NCBI RefSeq assembly: GCF_036417845.1
Contig: NC_089981.1
Span: 62,771,268-62,835,267 of the forward strand
From: Apteryx mantelli
Lineage: Eukaryota; Chordata; Aves; Apterygiformes; Apterygidae
DNA length: 64,000 bases
Reading direction: 5' to 3'
The number at the start of each line of letters is the position of its first letter. Positions within the stretch are counted from its first letter, which is position 1. Positions 1 through 12,310 of the stretch are shown here, piece by piece. The notes below the pieces were generated by a model that saw only the letters and a program-made list of their open reading frames with translations, was not told the origin of the DNA and did no database searches. Position numbers and translations under genes: made by a program.

Positions 1-3000
1 TTTGCTAGTGTTTGCTGTGCCTTTGATAATCTGTTCTTTGACAACACTGAAGAAATTTTTAAATGTTCTTAAAAACTTCAGTGCTTACAGTCAGTATCAT
101 ATGCTGAGTTTGAAGTACAGAGATGTAATTTCTCCATGGTATTGCCGTGATTTCATCCATTTGTGTATCTAATAAGGAACTTACCTGCAATTGTTGCTTT
201 CAAAGTGAGAGATCCTACTCAGAACAGTGGTCCTGTGTTTTGCATAAGGACACAAAGCATCTAAAAAATTTCTGGATCCCATCCCACATGAAACAGCAGC
301 TGTGAGCCAGAAGGGGGATACATTGGAATCTGCCTGTAGTGAACTTGGATATAGTAAAATTCTGTTTATACTAAAGTGGAGGAAACATCTCACAGCAGCT
401 CATTGCAGTGTGATAAGTAAATTGCAACTGTGTACTCTTGCCTGTGAAGATGATTCACAATCCTAGTAGGGGTGGTGGTGTGAAAGAGAAAATACTGATG
501 GTCAGAGAGTGGCCACACAGCTTTTAGCAGCTTTTATGTGCAACTATTTTGATTTTAAAAAATCAACAGGATACATATCTGACTTTGAAGAGAGCAATAT
601 TGTAGTTTATAAAGCAAATACAAATTTTAACTGTGCGGTGTTTGTAAATATATATATATTTTTACTGTTATATGTGTGTCTGTATATATACACATATATA
701 TAGGTATTCAATAGGAAATTATGACCATCTGTGGGATACTTAATATTTTTAACATATTCTGTAGAATGGCTATGACTCTAATTTTCTGTATTTTTTGTTA
801 TTGTTTATATTTCTCTATTACAAACAAAGGATTAGGGCAGTGGCATACAATTCACCAGGAGTGTTGGCACAGAACCACAAGCCCCCTGCAAGTTTGTCCT
901 GCTGGAGAAGCCTGGAGCCAGCTGGTGCAGCCCCAAAAGGGAAATGGGGCTGACCTGGAGAAGGTGGCTGGAAAAGCCTGTGAATTAATTAGTGCTTCTG
1001 CCAGCAAGAGCTGGAAGAAGCAAGATATTTTAAAACTGTCCTTCCTGCTGGAACCTCTGGGACTGAGGAGTGGCTACTGATGTCAGTGAGATCAGAGGAG
1101 GTTACAGTGTAATACCGAATCAATATTAGCCAATTAGCAGTAAAGGTTGAGGCCATTTTCAATGTATTTTTTCCAGGAACAATAGCCTTGAAGCTGGGAG
1201 AAATTTTAATGCAATTTCTCTATTGAAGGTTTTTGCTTTGTCTTTCAATCATCTGATGATTCTAGCTCAGTAAAGTTTAGCTCTGTGTATGTGAGCGCTG
1301 TCATGCTTGCACACTCACATAGCTTGTGTGTGCAAGTTTGTAGCAGAGGGTATACATATAGAATTTCTATGTAAACCTCTAAAAGCAAATACAGAGCCAC
1401 AAAATAGTAGTGCAATGCTAAAATATACATGTATGAAAATAAGCACAAATGTGGTAAATATACTGCTTGTACACTTTGCCAACTTAGTTCTTATTATGAA
1501 CAAAGAAAATATAAAAGTGATGTAAAATAGAAATTCTTACTTGTTTTATCCTTAACTGTTTATTGAAGAGATCTTTTTTTTAGGTTTTGGATTTGTTTGT
1601 TTTGAAGAGGAAGTCAGGGAAGTTGTAGATGTGGATAAAATATTTCAGTCAGTGAAATACAAGAGGAATTATAAGCTATCTTGTGGATAAGTAGATAATT
1701 TTATCAAAGGAAGTTATTGTCTCTCAAAAAGAAATATTACCTTTAATAGCAGTTGTTTGCTTTACCTTTTCAGGTTTTTTTTTTTTGGCAACCTAACTTT
1801 CATTGTTAGTGGAACACACCTATTTCTGAGTAGTCCTGGATTTCTCTCCAGCATTTCTGAACATGCTTTCTGTGCTTTCATAGTTGTTCACTTAGTTTCA
1901 TTTCTTAATTGATGCTGTTAAATAAGTCCACCAATGAGACAGACAAAAACAAACTGTTCTTACCAGCATTTCACATGTTTGAAAAGAATACAAAAATGAA
2001 AAGAAATAAGGACAGAGCATTTATTAAATGGTTAGAATCCTTCTCTTCTTCAAGTAAAACAAATCTGCCTTCCGAGTACAGGAGTTGTGTGCACTTCACA
2101 TCAATGTCCAGGACATTCTCCAGTGCCTGCTGGAGGGTCTAATCTTCCCCAGAATGATCTGAGCAGTGTAGTTCAAGAACAAGAAAGAATCTTTGAATAA
2201 TCTCACCACAATGTGAGATGACCCTCCGACAGGGGACTGACCAGATACACATATGGGTTTTGGGAAGATGCTCTGATGCTCTTTTTTAACACAGCTGTGA
2301 GAAGAATGTGGCTTAGACCCAGTAGTCTTTCTGGAGTATAGCTGGCAAAGGAAACCATGAGGAGAAGAGAATTTAACACATGGGTGTAAGAGACTCCGCT
2401 TCATTGATGCGATCTGAGGGGAATGTCTAATGACTGGAAGAATCAAACTTGGCAATGAAAACACAAAGCTCTTTTCATCAATTCAAACGCAGACTCTAAA
2501 GCTGCAGATGGTTACCTCCAGCTTTGCCTATTCAGTGTGGGGTTGTATAAAATGGCACTTTGGTGAATACTAATAGATCAAAACAAAGATTTAATAACAT
2601 AAAGATGTGTTTTTCATTTTTAAATGAGGATACAGGTCAGTGTCTCAGAAAAGAGTAAAATGAATATCTTTATATATAGGTTTAAAGTCCCTGGAGATTT
2701 TTAACTGCAAACATGGTATCTTTAACGTACAAATTGTATTCAGTACAGCACAGCTATGTGGGAAACAGACTAAAAGCAAGATTTCTGAATTATTATACTG
2801 ACTGAACTGCTTTGTACCGTGCAATGTTGTTAACTAGTTATCCCCCCTTTAAAATCATACCTACATATATTTAGTTGAAGTATACATTGTAGCTTGTACA
2901 CTTTCAGTCACTCGTTGTAAATAAGAATGGAGCTAGTTAATTAGAAATTGCAGACAGAAGCATTGACAAAAGAAATAAGTTGTACATTCACTGGGATTCA

Positions 3001-6000
3001 AAGCTGTTTGTTTTGGAGGAACCACCAAATGTTAGAGAACTCGGATGACTTTACTTTAAATTTTAGAGATACATTTCTGTAGTTTTCATCTTTCAAAACA
3101 CTAAATGTAATTTGAGTTGTTATTTTATTAAGATATTACCTTCAGATGTTCAGACTCTGCTATTAAAACTAGACTGCTTTTTTTTTTTTTCCTTACAAAA
3201 TATATTCTGGAGAATGTTAGATCAACACATTAACTGCTGGAGACCAGAAGTACAACTTTGTAGATATTAATAGTTTCACTGATTTGTGTCAGTAGATAAT
3301 GTAGTAGATGTCAAAAGTGATTTTGCTTTTAATGAAAAGCATTGTGCTGTCTGTTGCTGTGAATTTCTGCAGTGGCTGAATAATTGGTAATCTTTGAATA
3401 TTATATAGGGAATAATTTAATTGGTGCTGGCATTTTGAAATGGTAAGTTTGTTCTGATGTTTTGTTGAAGAATGTAAATATAGAGCTAATTTCTCAGTTA
3501 CAGTAAATTGGCTTAGCTCTGTTGTGCTGACTTGCATTCATTTGTCCCAGTTAAGGATCTGACCTGTAGTTTACCGTGAAACAGATGCTGGTGTGTATAT
3601 TCAAAAGACAACTGAGTGAGGGCAAAGTGCTAATAATTTTTTACTGTTATAACAAGCAATAGAAGTCAATGGGTATGAGAGTCTGTACAGAAGAAAACCG
3701 ATGGGAGAGAGAAGGAGGAAATTCATGTAGCAGTCTGAGATACCAGTGAAAATTAAAATTAGTTCTGGACTTTCAGAACTGGATCAAAAATTCTTAAAGG
3801 AGATTCAACATGGAAAAAAACTGCTTGATGAGGACTGATGTGCTGGCTGCTTCATGCAATGATTAAAAGCAGATTATGAGCTCCATGGGGCCCATAAGAG
3901 ATGCACAGTCTCCACAGGCGGGGTTTTATAGTGTTTAGGAAACCCATGCTAGCCAGATGGAAGATTCCCAGACACGCAAAACTACCACATACCCTAAAGA
4001 GTTCTGCAGAGTGTAGCACAGCTGATGCAAAGTTTCTTTGGCATGCAAAGCATGAATAGGAACATGAGAAAGTCTGAAACAGAAACCCTAGTATGAATCA
4101 TCTCATGTCATATATGAAAATATTACCATTAACTATAGTAGCAATGACAGGCAGTGTGAAATTACTGGATTTGGGAGCAATAGGTTTGGAGATGGTCTGC
4201 TTTAGGGATTAAGTTTAATGAGGAATTAAGACTAATTAAAATGTGTGAAGGAAGTCATGTGTGATCTAACTGAAAGCAGTACATAGTACGGACAGAATTT
4301 ATTTAGGTACTTAAAACTCTATAGTAAAGCCAGCGACTCTCAAAAAAATTCCCCTTAGACTGCACTAGTATGCATGGTAACATGATGAGTTATAAAGTCA
4401 TGTAGAGATACCTATTTGTTGTAATAAAAGAACCGAGTAAGTCAGTAAGGTTATGTTCGACTTCAGAGGAACTCGACAAAGCTATAACCAGAAACTGATT
4501 TCACTCTATGGAGGAAATAATATATTGGACTGGAGTTCAAATCTGAGGTGAGTTGAACAAACTCAATCACTTATGGCATATTCTCTGGACTGTTCGAGGT
4601 ATACAATGTTTTCTGTCACTAGGCAGATCTTGTTTCCCTTGGTATGTCTAAGGTATTATTCATGCTGTACAAAAGGAAATATATCACCTTTGCAAAACTT
4701 TAATGTATTTGTCACACTGAATTATATTATCTTAATTGAATAACACTTCACTTGCCAATTTCAATTGCATACTCCAAGTTACGGTCCAGTTAGAATTTGC
4801 AGACTGTGATAGAGGGAATGGCTGATGCTACCTCCCATTAATACCAATTACTTCTTGGCCCAAAGAAGAGAGGACTTACGTTAGCATAAATGGAAAACTT
4901 CCAATTGTAAAAATACAAAACAATCAACTTTGTCATTTTTTGCCCAGTTTCTTTGGAGACACAAATTCAGAAACATGTGCTAAACAGAGTAATGCACAAG
5001 GGTTGTGCTGAGATCCACACAAAGCAGAGTGACCTCAGCCGTGTCCTTTCAAAAGTTTCCTTGGTGTCTGTGTCCCTCCCTCCTTTTCTAAGCAATTGTT
5101 TGGAGGTGGGGGTGTTCATCCAGGATGTGACAGAATGGAGCTGAGTTTCCTCTTCTGTCTGAGGAGATCCTAATTCAGATCTCCCATGTCTCAAGGGGAT
5201 GTTTTAGCTGCCCAGGTTTGGCCTGGATGCTCTCCTTTCCTTATGTTGAAGCTGTATCACACAACAGAAAATAAAGCAGGCTTCTTAAATCGGAGAGCAG
5301 TGAGTCGGCTACTTACTTCTGAGAGGTGAGATCTGATCCTTTCCTTTAGGACTTTTTCTCAGTTTTATCCAATGCCCACTAACATAAATATGGAGACAGT
5401 ATTGGAAATGACATCTCCCATTTTCCAAGTGAGTGCCCTTGATCACCACCCACAGAATCACAGCTTCAGGTCTAATAACATTTCACAGCTTCAAAATGAG
5501 AAGTAGAGAAGATCCTTCTGCCTCAGAGGTCACAGACATGGGTTAAAACCAAGTTTTTCTCCACTTGGCTGAATGCTTTACCTGGCAGGCAATACAATTT
5601 TTTATACTTGTTTTAAAAAGGAAGAGTGCTAGCACCACCGTTATGTTTGTCACCTTAAAAAGAAACAAGTAGCCTCAGGTTCATTTTAGAAAAGGGCAAC
5701 TTGGGGACCTCTTGGCAGCTTGGAGGAAGACACTTAAACTGAGGGGCTAAGATAAAAAACAAACACAAACAAACAGCAGCAACAAATCCTACTTGGCTAG
5801 TTTAGGAGTGCCCTTTTCTTGTGCCACTTGTTACAGATCCCATCCCAAGGAGCTGTAGTGCTCTCTGTGAGTGCTGGAGGAAGAATGCTTAGGTGTAGAA
5901 CACACTCAGAGCTGTAGATCCCATTCTGAGAATTGGAGTCCTGAAAGATCTGGCAATGTTCAAAATTACTATAGCTAAGACCCTTTGTAGTACTGATGAT

Positions 6001-7383
6001 TGTTAATTTTTTTCACTTTAAGATTGCCTTTAATAGATCAGTTCATGGTATCAGTACCAAAAGTCTCATATGCTTGTAATCTATTTTATTGCCAGAGCAG
6101 ATCATGGAATATCATTTTCACAGATATTTTAGGTGTCATAAGTTATAGTGAGGCCTTTAGCATCTGACAGTTTATGATCATTGCCAGCATTATGTTCAGT
6201 GGTGTACCTAACAGAATGAAGACGGGAAATCCCAGCCAGAAGGGAAGTACAAATAAGTCTTTCGTGCATTCCTTGCACACCCAGGACATTCACTGACTTC
6301 AGGGAATTTCACATGGATGAAGAATGCAAAATTTAGCAGACAGTCTAAGTCAGATATTTGCTTTCTTTGTGTAGCTATGATTTACGTTTACTTAACCTCT
6401 GTAAATTGTGGACTGTCATGCAGCTATTGTTTTTTAAAGTATGGGTAGTTACAATATAAACACAAATATTTATCATCATTTGAATATTTATCATCTCAGT
6501 CTTTCAAGAAAATATAAGCAGTGCTGAAACTTTGTTCTGTCAAACACTAGAATGTATTCTGTGAAAGTCAAATGTTTTCAGAGTCAATATAATCACAGCA
6601 TCCCAGTTTTTGACCTGTGTGTTCATTTACAGTTTGCTTATAGCTGCTTCACAGAGATGGAAGTTTGTAGATTACAACATGGTTTTATTGATTTATCAGT
6701 AGCAAAATACACTGAGCATACTCAGTAAACTGGATCAGCTAGCTCTTGGTCTTGTATAATATCAGCATGTTGTGGAATACTTCAGAACAAAATCACAATG
6801 TTGGCATAGCTAACATAAATGGTGTAAACCAGACTTGCAAAGACTAATATTTAGTAAGACCAATAACACAAACAAATTAGATTTTGGAGTTGTTTGCCCA
6901 ATAGGAAGAAGCATGCTGACATAGTATTTGTGAACATATAGTTAACCATGCTATGACAAATTATTAAATAATCTTTGAAAAGCAGATTGAGCGCTCCTTG
7001 AAGAAAAACAGGAAAGCTTTTTCTGAAACTTGCTTTTTTTTTCTAAGCCAAAAAAATGAGTGTCACAGTAAATAATCATTTACTTTAATATTTTATATCC
7101 AAATAAAATAAATCCATGGCATTTACATTGCTGTTACTAAATAGTATTTGGTTTGTTTGCAAGAGTCATTTATTTGTGGTTTGGCTGAAGGAATAAAAAT
7201 AAATTGCGGTTCTTTCTGTTAATACTCATACTGTTTCTCAGCATATGCAAAAGGTTGAATACTGTAAATGTATGTGCAGAAGCTCAACAAAAATCTCAGA
7301 CTTGCTGAAGCTTCTGATTTACATATAAATTTCTAGAGAATTGCTGGAATAGTTCTTTATAGCATCAAATGGAAATAACTGAC
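1..7383. other. AT-rich non-coding stretch, probable MIPOL1 last intron
   Basis: I see no convincing exon on either strand. The open frames are short (under about 120 codons), AT-driven and not bounded by good splice sites. Because the terminal MIPOL1 exon lies at 17,114 on the + strand and no penultimate exon was found, this is inferred to be intron. It holds a short alternating TA/TG tract at about 646-702 and no repeat I can name with confidence. Confidence 0.5.
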
Positions 7384-7486
7384 TAGGCCCAATCCACAAA
7401 AGCATTTAATTTTAAGCAAACTTGAAATCAGTGAAATTATTTCACTGCTTAAAATTAAGCATACCTTTACTGAAGCAGGAGCTAGT
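7384..7486. mobile_element. Palindromic MITE remnant (amniote DNA-transposon type)
   Basis: The segment is a degenerate long palindrome. An outer 13-bp pair (TTAATTTTAAGCA at about 7,406 and TGCTTAAAATTAA at about 7,446) encloses an inner pair, CAGTGAAAT and ATTTCACTG, around one base. The edges resemble the GGCCCA-ATCCACAAA terminal sequence of the self-complementary MITEs common in turtle, crocodile and bird genomes. Family assignment is from memory. The palindromic structure itself is directly visible. Confidence 0.6.
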
Positions 7487-10400
7487 TCTCCAAGTAAAAA
7501 ATTACAGTTCATGTTTCTAATCTAATACTGAGTCATTAAAGAAATGGCCAGATTTTTCATATGGCCACTAATTTTTTAAACTAAATTGTATGGAGATCTG
7601 AACTGTGTGGAACACATGAACTGTGTTTTTAGGTACAAAAGCTAACAACAGCTTTAACTGTATCATTGCCACTGTTTTATTGGCAAGTTGCTTGGCTTTC
7701 CTGTTACAGGTTTTTGCCATATGGGAGGTAGGTAAAAGGATAAAGATCTAGATACTGAGTTGTTGTATGGCATAAATCTTTAGAATGTAATTTTGTCTTT
7801 TCTATTTCTATTTTTCTGTATTTTCTCTATTTTTCTATATTTTTCTAATATTTTCTATATTCTGTGGAAGTTTTGCCCACAGAAAGTATCAGAATTTAGA
7901 CTTTGAATGGAAGACACCACAGATACTGAAGATACATATTTTAAAATTTGCACTTGTTTAGCACTTTATTCTGTCTCTCATATGACGACATTTTTCTATC
8001 ACCTCAATCTTTTATTTGGTAAAATAATAATATAAATCATTTTGAGGATGTAATAGTTGTGCATCTGGTAAAAGGAATATCCTGAATGGTGAACTCAACA
8101 CAAAAGACATCTCACAAGTCTCCAGTTTAAAACACTGAGAAAATATTTTACTCTAAGCTTTTAAAGAATTTTATTAATTTTAGTGTAAAGCCAATGTTTT
8201 AAGTTTTTATCAGTGGAAACTAAAAAGTTTTTTTCCTACAACTTATCGTCCATGTCACTACCAAGCAGAATTGCACCAAGGCTTGAGTCTGCCAGCGTGC
8301 CTGTTGAGAAAAATTAAAGCTGTCCTCAAATTAAGCGGAAGATCCACTGTTCTTCTCCTATTTCAGCCTTGTTCAAGAATTCTCTGACCTCAGAGGAGCA
8401 GAAGGAGAGAAAAGTGACACCAAAGCTCATTCCCAGTGGACTATTGGGAACATGGAACAAAATGGGCTTAGAAGGGCAGTACAAAAGAAATTAATGTGAA
8501 TTGTCTTGACAGTGTGGTGCAGGGGAGATTCAGGGACAGTGTGTATGCCTGCTAGTGGAAAAGGTTACTGAAGCTTAAAAGTGCGAAGGCTTGTTTTTAT
8601 GTTAGTGGCCTTTAATGACTGATAACTTAGTAAAAAGTCTATGTAGTGTTTCAAGGAGCACTGTGCATGTGTAGAAAACACTTTGGTCTGTGGTGCTAAT
8701 TCTCAATGGGTATTTAAAAAACTGATTTGTTGTGTGCAAATGAGCAGTTAGGCATATGTTCTGGTTTTGCCCCTGCATATGTGACCCCATCTCAAGATCA
8801 CCATAAGAGACATGCTTAATGCTAATAACATCTATCTATATTTTTTAAACATTAAGGGAGGGAGAATGTTTCATCCATGAATATTTTCTTTGTCCGTTAC
8901 TGAGGAAAGGCTCCTCTTATTTTTTCTAGAAATATTTTTCAGAAGTATAGCTATGTATGAGTCGCTCTAAATCCAGGAGAAGTCTGTGGGCAAGATATAT
9001 ATTAGATACCATTGGATTACACCAGAAGGGTGGAGACTTCATTTACCAGTCTAGGCCCATTATGAAGGAGTTATCACAAGTGGGAGCTTGACTAAATGCT
9101 TTTCTCTTACATCCAAACCCTTTTCTATTGTTACTTGATCTCTCTGTTACCATAGAACCCATTCTAGCTTGGGCAACATCACGTCAGTTATGCCAAGAAG
9201 GAAAGTCTACTGAAATACATCAAACCTATGTAAAAGGAATTAATTTTAATGTATAGTGGAGGGATTTCATGATGGTTTACATGAAGGAATTTTCTCTCCA
9301 CAAGCTCTGAATTACTGTTGGTCACCAGGGTGAAACCACCTCAGGGAGGCAGAACATAACTGAGAGCTGTCTAGAGCCAGCAAGTCTGCATCAGATTTTG
9401 TAAAATATTTGTGGAATCAAGAAAAAAGCCAATCTTATCTTTATTGTTTATGATATCAAGAGGAGTCTGCCAAAGCTGTGCTTCGGTGGGATGCACTGAG
9501 AAACAGCCTGGGTAGTATGTTAGTATTTGAGATTTTGCAAACTCACTGTAAATAAGACTGGACTAGAACATGCACAAAAGGGGTGGGACTGGCTTGGAAT
9601 AGGCAGCTGAGTTGTTCAGACCTGGCCTTACAAGGAGGACTTGTTTGAAACATGAAGAAAGGTATGATGTGGTGGTTTCAGGCTGATACTTTTGGAGTCT
9701 CTTATTGGAGAGTATTATTTCGGAGTCTCCACTCCCTACAGATCCTTAAATGTACATCAGTCTGTTCATCCTGCATCTCATCAGGAATCCTGTTTGTTCT
9801 GAGCAAGTCTGAAATACTGTTTGTTTCAGATGATGAATTTTTGACATTGTTTTTAAGTATTCCTGAAGAGGGATTTGGAACTAAACAAAATCCTCCAAAA
9901 AGTAAGTCCTGATTCCATTTCCTGAGGCACATCTCCTCAGCTGGATATAGAACAAGAGAACTGGCTAGTCGTTACTTGCTGATGTGGCACAAAGCATGGA
10001 TTAAGAAGCTGAGAGCGATGGGTGCTCTATCCAGCAATTCCAGGCTCTAATTCTGCAAGCATTTATGCATATGCTTTCTTTTTTTTCTTTTTTTGTACAC
10101 ATGAGGAACCCAGTTCAGCTCAAGATTACTTGTACATAAAACTGAACGTGCAAAAAAGTTTGTGGGTCTTTTCCAGTCTTCTTGGTTGCTTTAGCTTCAG
10201 CAAGTTGTCTCACTTCTCTGCACGCTGTTTTGCCACATGCAAAATACCTATCATGCAACATAGACCTGATGTCTGTTTTTACATAAAGTTCTGCACTTTA
10301 CATCGGGTTTTGACCATCCCTCCCTCCATGTTGTGAGTGTTCAAAGCAAAGAATATTTGTTTTTCTGAGATCTGATCTTGAGAAAAAGGTGGGAAACTGT

Positions 10401-11814
10401 TCAGAGACAGAATGAGCCTGCCTGTAATACACAACTCTCTAATGATACCAAACACAGTTACCAAAGGGAAGGACTGGCGTTGATTGGAAGTAATATTTTT
10501 CCCCCCTTTCAAATGAATAAATACTGTGACAAAATACTTTCTATGGTGAAGATATATTAGCTGTAAAGTAAAACTGCTAGCTTTTCTTCAAGCACATGAC
10601 AGAAAGTTCTAGGAAGTATTTAGCAAGAAAATCCAACAGACCCTTCCCTTTTCATATCAGTACAAACATTGTGAAAATGCTATCACTGTAAGGAATAGGT
10701 TTAGGTGTCAAGATTTCTTCTAAAAAGGAGACTAGCTGTGGAACCAAATGACCAGAAGCAGTACTTGTCAGTGCTAGAAGTGATTCAAGCTTACAGAAGG
10801 AGTTGTAGAAAAGGTTTTTCATGCACACGAAGTAGTAAACTTTGCATAAAAGCAGCATATAAACTGTTGGACTGAAGCTAGAGTAGTTAGGTAAAATTCT
10901 GTTGTCTGATTAAATAATCTGATGGGTATCATTTGGCCTTAAATATGTCAATCTATCCTCTATTTCAATTATTGTTAATTTTTTAACTCTTTAATATCAG
11001 CAACATCATCAGATATGAATGGTCCATCCAATAGTAAGAGTCCCTGCCTGGTCTAAATGATAAACATATTGTAGATCATGTAGTGTTTTCAGGGTTTTGT
11101 TTGCTTTTTCATGAGCTCATTTATTTTAGAAAATCAGTGTATGCTGTCCTGAGAAAGCATTTTAAAACAAAGAAGCAGCAGTACCTTTCACAAGTTGGCA
11201 TTAAATCCAACATAGATACAGAAGTTCTGATTTTGTATTAGTCTGTCCTGTGCAGCAGTTTACATCAAAGCAAAGCAGAGTGAAATGCTGTCAAAACAGA
11301 CCAACTTTGTTTACCATTCACTTTTCCTGCTGCTAGTGATGGCACAAGGTGAATAGTAATGGTGAGCTAGCTCATAATCTTCCAAACAGAAGGTAGAAAG
11401 CAAACAATTTGACAAGATTAGTTATTGTGGACCACAGATAAAGGCTTAATATTTTAGCCAAGGCCTGTGTAAGCCAGGTTTATTTTGAAATATGTCTGCT
11501 GTCAGGAGCCCAACTGGCTGTATTTACTTCTAAGTTTAATCATATACAGAATTACTCCTTTGGGTTGAGAAGATGCTAAAAGGGATTTAATAGGAATGCT
11601 TGTTTTGTGACAGTGTTTTTCTGAGGGAGAATGGCTTGCCCTGCCAAATTGAAGGCCTGTAAGTTTAATGGAACATACTTTCTGGAGTGACATTACAAAC
11701 ACTGTTGGGCAGGCAGGAACTGGCGGCAGTGCCTGGAGTAATTAGATTCAACACTGTGGTGTACCACGATTTAGAGCTAGCTGACGCTGCTGAATCAGTG
11801 TCTAAGACTCATGT
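7487..11814. other. Non-coding, probable MIPOL1 intron
   Basis: The DNA is AT-rich with a degenerate TTTTCTAT-like tandem tract at about 7,797-7,863. No exon, RNA gene or recognisable transposon was seen. The short open frames, for example 9,652-9,912 and 10,022-10,336, lack splice context and recognisable protein content. Confidence 0.5.
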
Positions 11815-11975
11815 GTAAAGACTAGAAAGGACCATTAATATCATTCCCTCCAGCCACCTGTCTAACACAGGGCATAGAATTTTGCTTAGCAATTCCTGCA
11901 TCAGGTTCAAAACCATTGCTGAGCTCCAGTGTGGCATTAAGAAAGACACCCAGTCTCAAACACACAAGATACAGA
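11815..11975 (-). mobile_element. CR1-type LINE 3' fragment, ancient
   Basis: The + strand reads like the reverse complement of the 3' end of an old CR1 LINE: 'ctagaaaggaccattaatat', then a stretch matching the usual 'cacctgtctaacacagggca' wording, then 'tagaattttgcttagcaatt'. The match to the turtle/amniote CR1 consensus I know is diverged but collinear. Orientation is therefore minus, and only the 3' portion survives. Confidence 0.7.
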
Positions 11976-12225
11976 GGGAAGTTTGTTAGGCAGAGCAGAG
12001 GCAGCCTGATGCATCTAAATCATATCTAGTCTTTACCAGAAAGATGATTATGAAGGAATTGTTACAGGCTTGTATATGACCCATTAAATGCAGCCAGGCA
12101 ATGTTTTTTAGCAAGTGGATCAAAAATTATTTTTGTTGAAAAGGTAGGTTTTTCACTTGGCAAAAATAAAACCTGAATTTAGGAATAAGAATAAAGATTC
12201 AGTGAGCAACACAGAAGAGGGAGAA

Positions 12226-12310
12226 TGCCTCTGTAGCACGGTAGATAGGCTGCTCACCTGCCAGGTCATACCCTCACATTCCAGGCTTCAGTCCAGTGAA
12301 TATTTAAGGA
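12226..12310 (+). mobile_element. Possible tRNA-derived SINE remnant
   Basis: The sequence has a tRNA-like layout: a box-A-like TAGCACGGTAGATAGG at about 12,235, an anticodon-arm-like middle with GCTCACCTGCCAGGT, and a box-B-like GGCTTCAGTCC at about 12,283. It is not a functional tRNA because the acceptor ends do not pair. The family is unknown to me and chance resemblance is possible. Confidence 0.35.

Noticed and set aside
721-1080. 119-codon + frame at the left end
   Set aside because: No recognisable domain, mixed AT-rich start and no splice context; not matched to MIPOL1.
4515-4680. Possible MIR-like wording ('tggactggagttcaaatctg')
   Set aside because: Only the first 20 bases resemble a MIR; the rest does not follow the consensus.
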